From Halioglobus japonicus (GTDB taxonomy: Bacteria; Pseudomonadota; Gammaproteobacteria; Pseudomonadales; Halieaceae), in contig CACSIL010000052.1 of assembly GCA_902705825.1 (NCBI GenBank), forward strand, positions 1-64,000: DNA of 64,000 nt. Direction: 5' to 3'. Made by a program: the position numbers and the translations under genes. The first letter of the stretch is position 1. Each line of letters opens with the position of its first letter. Under the pieces are notes generated by a model that was given only the letters and a program-made list of their open reading frames with translations, did not search any database and was not told where the DNA came from. Shown in pieces: positions 1 to 6,743 of this stretch.

Positions 1-67
1 CAAAAGAAGGCATTCAGCGAATGACGGGGTAAGCCCCGCTGCGTTCGAGGAGAGGGCAGCGTTAGCT
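1..67 (+). repeat. Partial attC-like recombination site
   Basis: The window opens in GC-rich, self-complementary sequence that ends in GCGTTAGCTGC around 59-69. GTTAGCT resembles the GTTRRRY right core of integron attC sites, and a same-strand small gene follows closely, as in a cassette. The left half of the site lies outside the window, so the arms cannot be paired fully. Confidence 0.4.
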
Positions 68-110
68 GCATAAGTTGGGGGGCTACTTTTTGTGGGGAAC
101 ACCAGCATCT

Positions 111-479
111 ATGAAGTTTAAAAAGTGGAATATTAGCGAAAAGCCGTCGCTGGATGAGTGTCCTAAGCATTATTGTTTTTGTTGGACGCCTCCTGGTGGT
201 ACCGCTGACTTGTCAAGAAAAGTATACGACTCGTTTGCGGATGCTGTGAGTAGTCAAGATCGTATTACATTCCTACATGGTGGCTGCGCAGCACCTTTTG
301 GGCCATGCAGGAGAGAAACAAGATCCATTTCAGATAAAGATTATTATGAGCCACATAATTGGGGTTTGAAAAAGCATGGGCTGCCTGAGTTATTCTTTTG
401 TGACCCAGAAAATTTAGATAGCAGCGATAAAAATGAATACAAAAAAATGGCAGCCATCATTTGGAGAGAAAATGCTTAA
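111..479 (+). CDS. Hypothetical cassette-type protein
   Basis: A 122-residue protein that I do not recognise. It has no signal peptide or membrane segment and is rich in Cys, Trp and Tyr, with Cys-containing stretches CPKHYCFCW near the N-terminus and CAAPFGPC in the middle. The ATG at 111 is preferred over an in-frame TTG at 75, which lies only 8 bases past the presumed attC core. Its TAA stop is embedded in the left core of the attC site at 473-545, a common arrangement in integron gene cassettes. AT-rich composition differs from the rest of the window. Function unknown. Confidence 0.6.
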   Translation: MKFKKWNISEKPSLDECPKHYCFCWTPPGGTADLSRKVYDSFADAVSSQDRITFLHGGCAAPFGPCRRETRSISDKDYYEPHNWGLKKHGLPELFFCDPENLDSSDKNEYKKMAAIIWRENA

Positions 480-545
480 CAAATCGGGGTTGTCGCCGTT
501 GGCTCGGACGCTCCTGACGTCGCGCCCCAACCCGAGGCGTTATGC
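473..545 (+). repeat. attC-like recombination site
   Basis: The sequence runs from GCTTAAC (473-479, fits RYYYAAC) to GTTATGC (539-545, the near-complementary right core). Inside are L''-like TCGGGGTTG (484-492) and L'-like CAACCCGA (528-535). These arms pair except for one unpaired G, which matches the extrahelical base that polarises folded attC sites. This is the best attC candidate in the window. Confidence 0.75.
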
Positions 546-564
546 GCCCTAGCCTAGGAGTATC

Positions 565-717
565 ATTAATGAGGAGCTAGTAAAGGCTGAATTTGGTTCA
601 TGGTCAAGCGTTCATGATTCCGAAATCTTTCGAATTTCTCTAATACGAGAAGAAAATGGTCCTGACCCAATAACTTCCACCATCCGCAATTACAGCTATA
701 CTAAAATCGATTGTTAG
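565..717 (+). pseudogene. Truncated cassette ORF, possible Imm50-like remnant
   Basis: An open frame of 50 codons follows an AGGAG ribosome-binding site (556-560) and would start at ATT (565-567). The product contains FGSWSSVHDSEIFRISL, which recalls the start of immunity-protein-50-type proteins (W..vHDaEvl.i.l); this resemblance is from memory and weak. Such proteins are usually over 100 residues, so this looks truncated. Its stop overlaps GTTAGAT (713-719), a perfect match to the attC core GTTRRRY, so the truncation may come from a recombination scar. An ATT start is rare, which also argues for decay. Confidence 0.35.
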
Positions 718-817
718 ATGTAGACAACTGCGCTAACCATTTCAACTATTTGAAGAACGCAAGCAGCGGCACCTAGAAGATGCAAGCGCGACAACTAATT
801 TAGTAAGGAGACCCCTC

Positions 818-1450
818 GTGAGGAAACCGGCAACCGCTATTACACTGATTATTATCTTCATGCTGCCAATTCAAGCAACGGCTTTACCGATATTGTCTGC
901 GGACGGCAGCTTACTCACTGGCGTATTGGTGAACGAACAATTGTATGACGTGACATTTGGGGATGCTGTTATAGGAGAGGCCTATCCTCTATCCGTAATC
1001 AGGTCGTTCGGTTGGTTTGATTTTGCGAATGCTATGAAACAGGGCATCGTAGATGCTCTAAATGCTCTGCCTAGTCTGCCTTCACCCGCGGATATCAATG
1101 GTTGCGACGGAAGTGTCTTCATTATTGACGTATGTCTATTGATAATTCCTGATGGTTACCGTCCCGGAGTACTCTACAGTGACAACATACCTCGATATCT
1201 TGACAGAAATGCTGCAGCCTTGCGACCTGATGGTGCGGAGCGCTTCGACCTCTCCGTTAATGGTGCTCTTCCTGCAAACCAGGATACAGCGGGGGATTTT
1301 ATAGCTGGTAATCTCACCATCGCGCAATTTGGCCTCGCGTCGACAAAAGTACCTGCTCCGAGCAGCCTCGCTCTGTTTGTTTCCGCATTGCTGTTAATGG
1401 TTAGAGCACAATCAAGATCGAGCTTAGGCCCTGCAGCTTTGTGTAATTAG
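818..1450 (+). CDS. PEP-CTERM sorting-signal protein
   Basis: A 210-residue secreted protein. It has an N-terminal signal peptide (hydrophobic residues about 7-22, cleavage near ATALP). At the C-terminus is a PEP-CTERM-like tripartite signal: VPAPSSL, a hydrophobic helix (ALFVSALLLMV), then a basic tail (RAQSRS). Proteins of this class are recognised by an exosortase and usually linked to exopolysaccharide production; no exosortase is in the window. The middle has no recognisable domain. The GTG start at 818 is supported by AAGGAG (806-811). It sits among attC-like sites, an unusual place for a PEP-CTERM gene. Confidence 0.7.
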   Translation: MRKPATAITLIIIFMLPIQATALPILSADGSLLTGVLVNEQLYDVTFGDAVIGEAYPLSVIRSFGWFDFANAMKQGIVDALNALPSLPSPADINGCDGSVFIIDVCLLIIPDGYRPGVLYSDNIPRYLDRNAAALRPDGAERFDLSVNGALPANQDTAGDFIAGNLTIAQFGLASTKVPAPSSLALFVSALLLMVRAQSRSSLGPAALCN

Positions 1451-1564
1451 AGGGGGCGTATTGCAGATAAGGGGTCAGGGGAGCCCTTTCTCCAAACGCC
1501 GAATGCGAGCCCAAACCGTGTATATAAGGCCTTAAGTTCAGGTACCGGTCTTTGGTCCAATGAC

Positions 1565-1650
1565 GCATAACAAGTACCGGCTATGCGCCCCTGCGGGGCC
1601 GGACGCAAAAACCGCTGCGCGGTTTCGCCGCCGCTGCGGCAAGCGTGAGT
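1565..1650 (+). repeat. Degenerate attC-like site
   Basis: It starts with GCATAAC (1565-1571), the exact complement of the GTTATGC core seen at 539. It has an inner hairpin around AACCGCTGCGCGGTTT (1609-1624) and ends in GCGTGAGTAC where GCGTTAGTAC would be expected. Its layout parallels the site at 2648-2737, including the shared CTGCGCGGTTT core, which suggests the two belong to one attC family. The next gene starts only 8 bases downstream. Confidence 0.5.
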
Positions 1651-1657
1651 ACCTAGC

Positions 1658-2110
1658 ATGAGCATTCGCGGTGGCTGTAACTGCAATAATATCGAAATCG
1701 TTTGGCATACCGTAGATCACAGTTTGGTTCCGAGAGAGTGCCAGTGCGATTATTGTATTTCCAAGAACGTCTCCTACGTGTCTAAGGCAGGCACTCGAGT
1801 TGAAGTAACCATCCGCAAAGAGAGCCTGCATTATGTCCATCAACATGGAACCATGAGCGCCAAATTTCATGAGTGTGGAAACTGCGGGGAACTAGTATTT
1901 GTAACTGCCGAAATTGATGAAGAGATATATTGCTCGCTAAATGCTAGCTGTCTCAATAATCCTTCCGGATTCAGCTCACCCGTTAAAATGGAACTATATG
2001 ATCAAACGGAAACTGAAAAAAGGAATAGGTGGCGCCAGAACTGGTGCCACCCGGTACTCATAACAAGTCAGTGTTTGGGCCTTTTAGGCAGCCCTAGCTG
2101 TAAGCGTTAG
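1658..2110 (+). CDS. GFA/CENP-V family zinc-binding protein
   Basis: A 150-residue protein of the GFA (glutathione-dependent formaldehyde-activating-like, Mss4-like beta-tent) fold. The zinc-binding cysteines are visible as CNC near residues 7-9, CQCDYC around 28-33 and CGNC around 73-76. The family binds structural zinc; a true formaldehyde-activating role is not established for most members. The last 20 or so residues are encoded by the attC-like sequence at 2060-2116 and probably replace the original C-terminus. GFA-type genes are frequent in integron cassettes (general knowledge). Confidence 0.75.
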   Translation: MSIRGGCNCNNIEIVWHTVDHSLVPRECQCDYCISKNVSYVSKAGTRVEVTIRKESLHYVHQHGTMSAKFHECGNCGELVFVTAEIDEEIYCSLNASCLNNPSGFSSPVKMELYDQTETEKRNRWRQNWCHPVLITSQCLGLLGSPSCKR

Positions 2111-2116
2111 GGTTCC
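2060..2116 (+). repeat. Short attC-like site overlapping the GFA gene end
   Basis: The stretch from TCATAACAAGTCAG to CTGTAAGCGTTAGGG has the left core complement (TAAC), an AAG-type spacer and a right core GTTAGGG. The arms pair only in part. It overlaps the last codons of the upstream gene, and the next start codon lies 2 bases beyond, as expected at a cassette boundary. Confidence 0.5.
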
Positions 2117-2117
2117 C

Positions 2118-2645
2118 ATGAAGGTAGCTACATTAATCATCGTACTATTGATAACGTCTTGTGCTTCTCTTGAAGAAAACTCCTATTTAGTTCCCATTGA
2201 TTCTCCTGGGTGGGACCTACAAAGTGATCGTTTTGGGGCCAAGAGTTTTTCACACGCATGCAATGATGAAGATTTTTTGGTAACGGTAAACGATTTGATT
2301 TCTAGCGACGGTAAGGCCTATTTCGTTCTATTTGTAGTACCAATTCACAGTAACTCCCATAGAGATCAGAATGGTCTCTTCTTGCGATATGGCTATTCCA
2401 CATCCGATATCAGTGAAGAAGCCGGGCACCCTCGCGTGGTTCTAAATGGTAAGGAAATTGCCAGTCCTGAGATTGACTGCCTTCACGACAAATGGCATTG
2501 GTGTCAAGGTGGTTGGCCCATGCCCAACAGAGATGAAGGTAGTCTGGCGATTGAATTTCCAGTACTCGAACGTTGTGAGGTTTCACCATTGAGATTCAAG
2601 TATATGACTGGTACGGAGTACCAATATGATTCGATCTGCTGCTAA
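2118..2645 (+). CDS. Hypothetical lipoprotein
   Basis: A 175-residue protein with a lipoprotein signal peptide: hydrophobic residues 4-12, then a lipobox ending at Cys15 (LLITSC). The mature part has several Cys residues (CNDED, DCLHDKWHWCQGGW, ERCEV and a terminal CC) that could form disulfides in the periplasm. No family was recognised. It follows the GFA gene by 7 bases and is followed directly by an attC-like site, so it is probably the gene of a single cassette. Confidence 0.6.
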   Translation: MKVATLIIVLLITSCASLEENSYLVPIDSPGWDLQSDRFGAKSFSHACNDEDFLVTVNDLISSDGKAYFVLFVVPIHSNSHRDQNGLFLRYGYSTSDISEEAGHPRVVLNGKEIASPEIDCLHDKWHWCQGGWPMPNRDEGSLAIEFPVLERCEVSPLRFKYMTGTEYQYDSICC

Positions 2646-2647
2646 CC

Positions 2648-2737
2648 ACCATACAAGTCCAGGCACAATCGCCCACTACGTGGGCTGGACCTCCAAACCA
2701 CTGCGCGGTTTTCCGGCCTGTGCCGGAAGCGTTAACT
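2648..2737 (+). repeat. attC-like recombination site
   Basis: L''-like TCCAGGCAC (2658-2666) pairs with L'-like GTGCCGGA (2720-2727) with one unpaired T, the classic attC extrahelical base. The right core is GTTAACT (2731-2737); the left core (CCATAC) is degenerate. The centre folds as AACCACTGCGCGGTTTT, shared with the site at 1565-1650. Confidence 0.65.
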
Positions 2738-3282
2738 TTCCGTGTTCCCCATGAAGTGTAGCCACCCTGTATAGTCCATATCTACTTATACAGAGATGTG
2801 GCAGAACACAAAACCAGACATCCACGGAAGAATTCCGCAGAGAGGCGGTGAAACCACGAGGAATCACGACTCCCTTGAGCTTATGTATCTTGAGTTATAG
2901 GCAATGCGGAGTTTATAACCAAAAAACGTTTCCGCGGAAACGCGATACCGGAGCATGTGCAAGCGTCAGGTCTACTTTTCTTAAGCTCCTAAGATTACAC
3001 AGGGGTCGCCGGCCAGCAGATCTCGATCGGGAACTGCCGGTGAAGCAGCCTCTCAATACTACGGCAGCGTGACTGAAGAGCTTTTTTCAGAAATATGAAG
3101 TACCGCTTTTCTGGAGTTTTCACATAATATTGCTGTTCAAGCCATAATTTATTTTTCATACTTTGTTGAGCAATTCCATCTAGCAATGGTTCGCTAAACA
3201 TGTCGTTCTAAACATTTACACCAGAGCCCCTATGGGCCCTCTGAAAATCAACGTCAGGGGAAAATTGACAAGGAGAGTCAGG
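2738..3282. other. Gene-poor stretch between cassettes
   Basis: No convincing gene. It contains the palindromic sequence ACGTTTCCGCGGAAACGCGA at 2926-2945, which recurs almost exactly at 15705. A 68-codon minus-strand frame at 2995-3201 has AT-rich codon use like its surroundings but no supporting motif. An AAGGAG just upstream of 3283 belongs to the next gene. Confidence 0.4.
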
Positions 3283-3879
3283 GTGGCTACAAACTATGTC
3301 CTGATTGATTTTGAGAATGTTCAGCCGAGTAATCTGGAGGTTTTAAAGCAACACCCTTTCAGGGTTTTCGTATTCGTTGGCGCAAATCAAACTAAAATAC
3401 CGTTTGATTTGGCAGTAGCAATGCAGGCTCTTGGCGAATCAGCACAGTACATCAAGATATCTGGCAGCGGTAAAAACGCTCTCGACTTCCACATCGCTTA
3501 CTACGTTGGAGAGTTGTCAGCAAAAGATACAGGTGCCTACTTCCATATTATCTCCCGCGACACCGGATTCGATGCTTTGATCAAGCATCTCAAAGAACGC
3601 GGCATAAAGATTCAAAGAGAGCACGATTTGGCCGAGATACCAGTTGTCCGAATGTCTACTGCTACATCGCCCGACGACAAAGTTGCTGCTATCGTCAAAA
3701 ACCTCGCCGGGAGAGGCCAATCCAGACCACGCAAAGTGAAGACCCTGTCGAACACAATCAACTCACTGTTTACTGAGAAGCTATCCGAGCAGCAGCTAAG
3801 TGCGATAGTGAGAGACCTTGAGCTACGAAAATATGTGATGATTAGTAACGGCAATGTGTCCTACAAACTGCCTCACTAA
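3283..3879 (+). CDS. PIN/NYN-like domain protein
   Basis: A 198-residue cytosolic protein. The N-terminal 110 residues form a PIN-like nuclease domain of the kind that starts ATNYVLIDFENVQP. Conserved acidic residues fit a metal-dependent RNase site: the D of LIDFEN, the D of ALDFHI and the D of SRDTGFD. The last 60 residues are probably a small helical domain ending in VSYKLP. The GTG at 3283 is chosen because AAGGAG lies 9 bases upstream and the product then begins where relatives begin. It might be a toxin-like or RNA-processing enzyme; no antitoxin gene is visible. Confidence 0.7.
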   Translation: MATNYVLIDFENVQPSNLEVLKQHPFRVFVFVGANQTKIPFDLAVAMQALGESAQYIKISGSGKNALDFHIAYYVGELSAKDTGAYFHIISRDTGFDALIKHLKERGIKIQREHDLAEIPVVRMSTATSPDDKVAAIVKNLAGRGQSRPRKVKTLSNTINSLFTEKLSEQQLSAIVRDLELRKYVMISNGNVSYKLPH

Positions 3880-4312
3880 CACGAGTGATACTTGACACAG
3901 CCATCGCCCCATCTTCTTGTATATCTTGGCCCATTGCCATATATCAAGGTCACCTCTGACATTCGACTTCGCATTCTTCCCAGCTAAGCTCCTCCCCCAA
4001 ACGAAGCTTGTGCTACTCTGCTGGCAGGTGTAGAAATGATCATGTGTCCGTCAAGAATACAAATAGAAAATGGGGATCAGACTCCAATTACTCTTCGCAT
4101 GAAAATTGGTCAGAACAACAGAGGCATATACACAATCAAACATCAGTTTAAAGGCTGAAGCGTGAACCCTTCAGAGCTATGCCTCCCATTTCCTTACAAG
4201 ATATACTCAATTCGAAAAGGTTGTATTTCCCGGCTGCATGAAAAACATCCCTCTCTATTCGATTGTGGGTCCATTAGTTTTCTCTTGTAATTTATAGCGA
4301 GTACCCAATAGC
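3880..4312. other. Intergenic, 433 bp
   Basis: AT-rich and without a convincing gene. It contains TGGGGATCAGACTCCAATTACTC near 4071, which resembles the GGGGTCAG-type motif found at 1471, 22065 and 27123. No clear promoter or terminator could be assigned. Confidence 0.35.
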
Positions 4313-4651
4313 ATGAAAAGCGATGATATTGACTCAAACCCCGAATACTCAGAAAAAGAATTTACATTAGAACAACTCGGCGAGCTGTCTGGTGACACTG
4401 TGCTTGAGTTCGGCACACCTTGGTGCGGGCACTGTCAGGCCGCTAGCTCTGCGATAAAAGAAGTGGTCACTGAAAATTCAGAACTACGTCATATCAAAAT
4501 CTATGACGGCAAAGGCAAACCACTCGGACGTGCGTTCAAGGTAAAACTTTGGCCGACATTGATACTACTGCACGATGGCAATGAAGTAGCTCGTCTAGTG
4601 AGACCCTTAGTGCCTGACGAAGTCCGCCAACTAGTTTCGAAATTAAACTAA
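4313..4651 (+). CDS. Thioredoxin-family protein
   Basis: A 112-residue thioredoxin fold without a signal peptide, so probably cytosolic. The active site is FGTPWCGHCQ (about residues 40-49, CGHC redox pair) and the cis-proline loop is KLWPTLIL. The length is typical of a single-domain thioredoxin, but the CGHC motif is more like protein disulfide isomerases than the usual CGPC. It lies within the accessory segment with no partner gene, so its substrate is unknown. Confidence 0.85.
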   Translation: MKSDDIDSNPEYSEKEFTLEQLGELSGDTVLEFGTPWCGHCQAASSAIKEVVTENSELRHIKIYDGKGKPLGRAFKVKLWPTLILLHDGNEVARLVRPLVPDEVRQLVSKLN

Positions 4652-5109
4652 CACCTGTTAACACGTCAAAGCCGGGAGAATGACCGCCATAGCAAGTCAA
4701 AGATTGCCCGGCTATCTTTTCAGAGTTAGACAGCATCCAGGCATTTTGCCTCGACGTAGAATGTTTTCTCCCGAACTGATTGCCGCAGGGGCAGTATGGC
4801 TTTCTGGCTCATCTATGCGTTCTTGATACTGCCAACACTGTCCGTTGGCGCCCTCCGCCGCACGAGCCTTTGCAACTCCCACCAAACGTTAGTTTAGTGT
4901 GGCTTTGACAAAAAAGTGCTCTGATATAGATGTTTCGTCTGGTCAACTTTCCAGTAAAGAGTTGGCTAGTAGCTTATCCGTAGCGAGATAGATCCATGCT
5001 CGAATAAACAAAGGGATAATGTGAAAACACACCACAAAATGTACTTAGCCTTGTTGCAAATATGAACGAGCGAAGCACAAATTGTTGATAATCAATAAAA
5101 GGGAAAACA
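4652..5109. other. Intergenic, 458 bp, with possible attC remnant
   Basis: Downstream of the thioredoxin gene GCCGGG (4671-4676) can pair with CCCGGC, and GTTAGAC (4725-4731) fits the attC core GTTRRRY, but the spacing is not classical. A second GTTAGTT lies near 4890. A TTGACA at 4905-4910 could be a -35 box for the lipoprotein gene downstream, but no well-spaced -10 was seen. Confidence 0.3.
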
Positions 5110-5568
5110 ATGAAAATTGTACTGATTACTACTGCAATGACTATTTCGCTTTTGTCTGCTTGCGCCTCTGTCCCAATGGAGAGTGCAGAACAATCTGACA
5201 GGGCAAAACTGTTTAGTCCACCGTCCAATGACAAAGCTGGATTGTATATATACCGCTCAGGCAGTTTTGGTGGTGCCCTGAAGAAGGATGTTTGGGTTGA
5301 CGGTAAATGTGTGGGAGAAACTGCTCCCAATATATTCTTCTATGAGGAAGTCGAAGGCGATAAAGAGCACAAAGTTTCGACGGAATCCGAATTTTCTCCG
5401 AATGATTTGCTGGTGACCACCGAGAGCGGGAAGAACTACTTTATTAAGCAATACATCAAAATGGGAGCATTTGTCGGCGGGGCTGGAGTAGAGTTGGTTG
5501 ACGAAGAAAAAGGTAAAGCGGATGTGCTAAAACTGGAGATGGCCAAAGATGGAACGTGTAGCCAATAG
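5110..5568 (+). CDS. DUF2846-like lipoprotein
   Basis: A 152-residue predicted lipoprotein with a lipobox at LLSAC (Cys18). The mature part contains the pattern AGLYIYRSGSFGG...VWVDGKCVGETAPNIFFYEEV, which fits the DUF2846 family of small envelope lipoproteins of unknown function. A hairpin with a short T-run follows the stop (5581-5601), suggesting a monocistronic unit. The ATG is preceded by AAGGGAAAAC. Confidence 0.7.
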   Translation: MKIVLITTAMTISLLSACASVPMESAEQSDRAKLFSPPSNDKAGLYIYRSGSFGGALKKDVWVDGKCVGETAPNIFFYEEVEGDKEHKVSTESEFSPNDLLVTTESGKNYFIKQYIKMGAFVGGAGVELVDEEKGKADVLKLEMAKDGTCSQ

Positions 5569-5576
5569 CTAATATA

Positions 5577-5603
5577 GGAGGGGGAGCTAGCTCTCCCCTT
5601 TCC
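5577..5603 (+). terminator. Likely intrinsic terminator
   Basis: GGGGAG (5581-5586) pairs with CTCCCC (5593-5598) across a 6-base loop, followed by TTT. It lies 9-12 bases beyond the stop codon of the DUF2846-like gene. The short T-run makes it a modest terminator. Confidence 0.5.
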
Positions 5604-5758
5604 CTGCGGGGTTGGCATTCAATCTCACCTGCGTCACATCTGCTCTCATAGCCCACTGAGAGTAAGAATTCAGCACCGTGACCGCAACTGTTACGGTATA
5701 ATCACTTCCTTCAACACTTACCATTGACCTCATCTGGAAGAAGCAGGGAACGCTCACT

Positions 5759-6421
5759 TTGACATTACGAAACCTACTATCTGTAATTCTACTCAGCTAT
5801 TGCGCCACAGTATCTGCACTTCCTGTAACCGATACCGTTGTGGCCGACGGCAAAGAGTGGGCTCAAATAGATCTATTTGCAGGTTCCAGCTGGTTCGAAC
5901 TAAATGCCGTATGCCCATCTGGCGTATGCGCAGGCGGCATTCTGAATGGCTTCAGTACCGCCGAGTGGATTTGGGCTTCATTGGATGATACAAAAAGTCT
6001 TATGGTATTTTTCGGCACGCCCTCTCTGCCCGGATACCCTACTGGACACGGCGAGGCTTTAAGCAGCTGGGCGCCAGGTTTTTTTGAGAGCTTCAGACCG
6101 ACGTTTCTAACAGGCGGTAGTATAAATATTATGGGGAGCCCCGGCATTCAGGCCTGGACATCCACCTTTGACGCAGGGTGCTCTTCGAGTGGACACGGCT
6201 GCGGGATCGGACTATCGCTCTATGACAGAGCTGGCATCTATAACAGGCAGAATGATCTTTTGTTTATCGAGGGTATTCCTTCGCGTTTAAAACACCCCAG
6301 TCTCGGTGCATTGCTCTATCGAAATCCCGTACCACTGCCATCCTCGCTTTTCCTGTTAGGCCTTGCCCTGATTTGCTATGGCTGCTCGAGGTTTAACCAA
6401 CGGTCCCCGGCTATTGCGTAA
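5759..6421 (+). CDS. PEP-CTERM sorting-signal protein
   Basis: A 220-residue secreted protein with a signal peptide (cleavage near VSALP, residue 21). Its C-terminus has a PEP-CTERM-like signal: VPLPSSL, a hydrophobic segment (FLLGLALICYG) and a basic tail (CSRFNQR). The middle is Gly/Ser/Trp-rich with four to five Cys residues and no known domain. The TTG start at 5759 follows AGGGAA. It is the second PEP-CTERM protein within 5 kb, and no exosortase is nearby. Confidence 0.65.
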   Translation: MTLRNLLSVILLSYCATVSALPVTDTVVADGKEWAQIDLFAGSSWFELNAVCPSGVCAGGILNGFSTAEWIWASLDDTKSLMVFFGTPSLPGYPTGHGEALSSWAPGFFESFRPTFLTGGSINIMGSPGIQAWTSTFDAGCSSSGHGCGIGLSLYDRAGIYNRQNDLLFIEGIPSRLKHPSLGALLYRNPVPLPSSLFLLGLALICYGCSRFNQRSPAIA

Positions 6422-6502
6422 AATGGTCAGGGACAGCGAATAGCCACTTCAACTTGAGACGATATACATTTTTATCGAGCAATAGTAAGGAATGACACCA
6501 TT

Positions 6503-6682
6503 ATGCGAATCACCACAGTATTTATTATTTTGCTGAGCATAACAGGCTGCTAAACACATGGAGCGTATCTAGAAGAAGACCGTATGACGGAGGTGCAGTC
6601 CTCAGTCAGAAACGCTGAAAAACTTCGCGCATCACTTGGTGCGCCATCTGTAACGATCCCAAAATCAAATGGAAAACGCTAG
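6503..6682 (+). pseudogene. Lipoprotein gene interrupted by in-frame stops
   Basis: The ATG at 6503 begins a lipoprotein signal peptide of 16 residues that ends in the lipobox LSITGC. It is followed at once by TAA (6551-6553). The same frame then stays open for 42 codons and reads EVQSSVRNAEKLRASLGAPS, which recalls the small SmpA/OmlA-like repeats of envelope lipoproteins, until TAG at 6680. Both halves are needed for a functional protein, so I read this as a decayed gene, though a sequencing error is possible. Confidence 0.5.
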
Positions 6683-6743
6683 ATGTCACCAATGCCGCGG
6701 CACCATATCGTAGTTCAGGTCTCCCCTTCTATCCAACCCTTAA

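Noticed and set aside
2995-3201. Minus-strand 68-codon frame in the cassette region
   Set aside because: No motif, no clear ribosome-binding site; composition alone is not enough.
4656-4731. Possible attC after the thioredoxin gene (TGTTAAC to GTTAGAC with GCCGGG/CCCGGC)
   Set aside because: The arms are only 6 bases, and the spacers are too long and unequal for a typical attC; could be chance or a decayed site.
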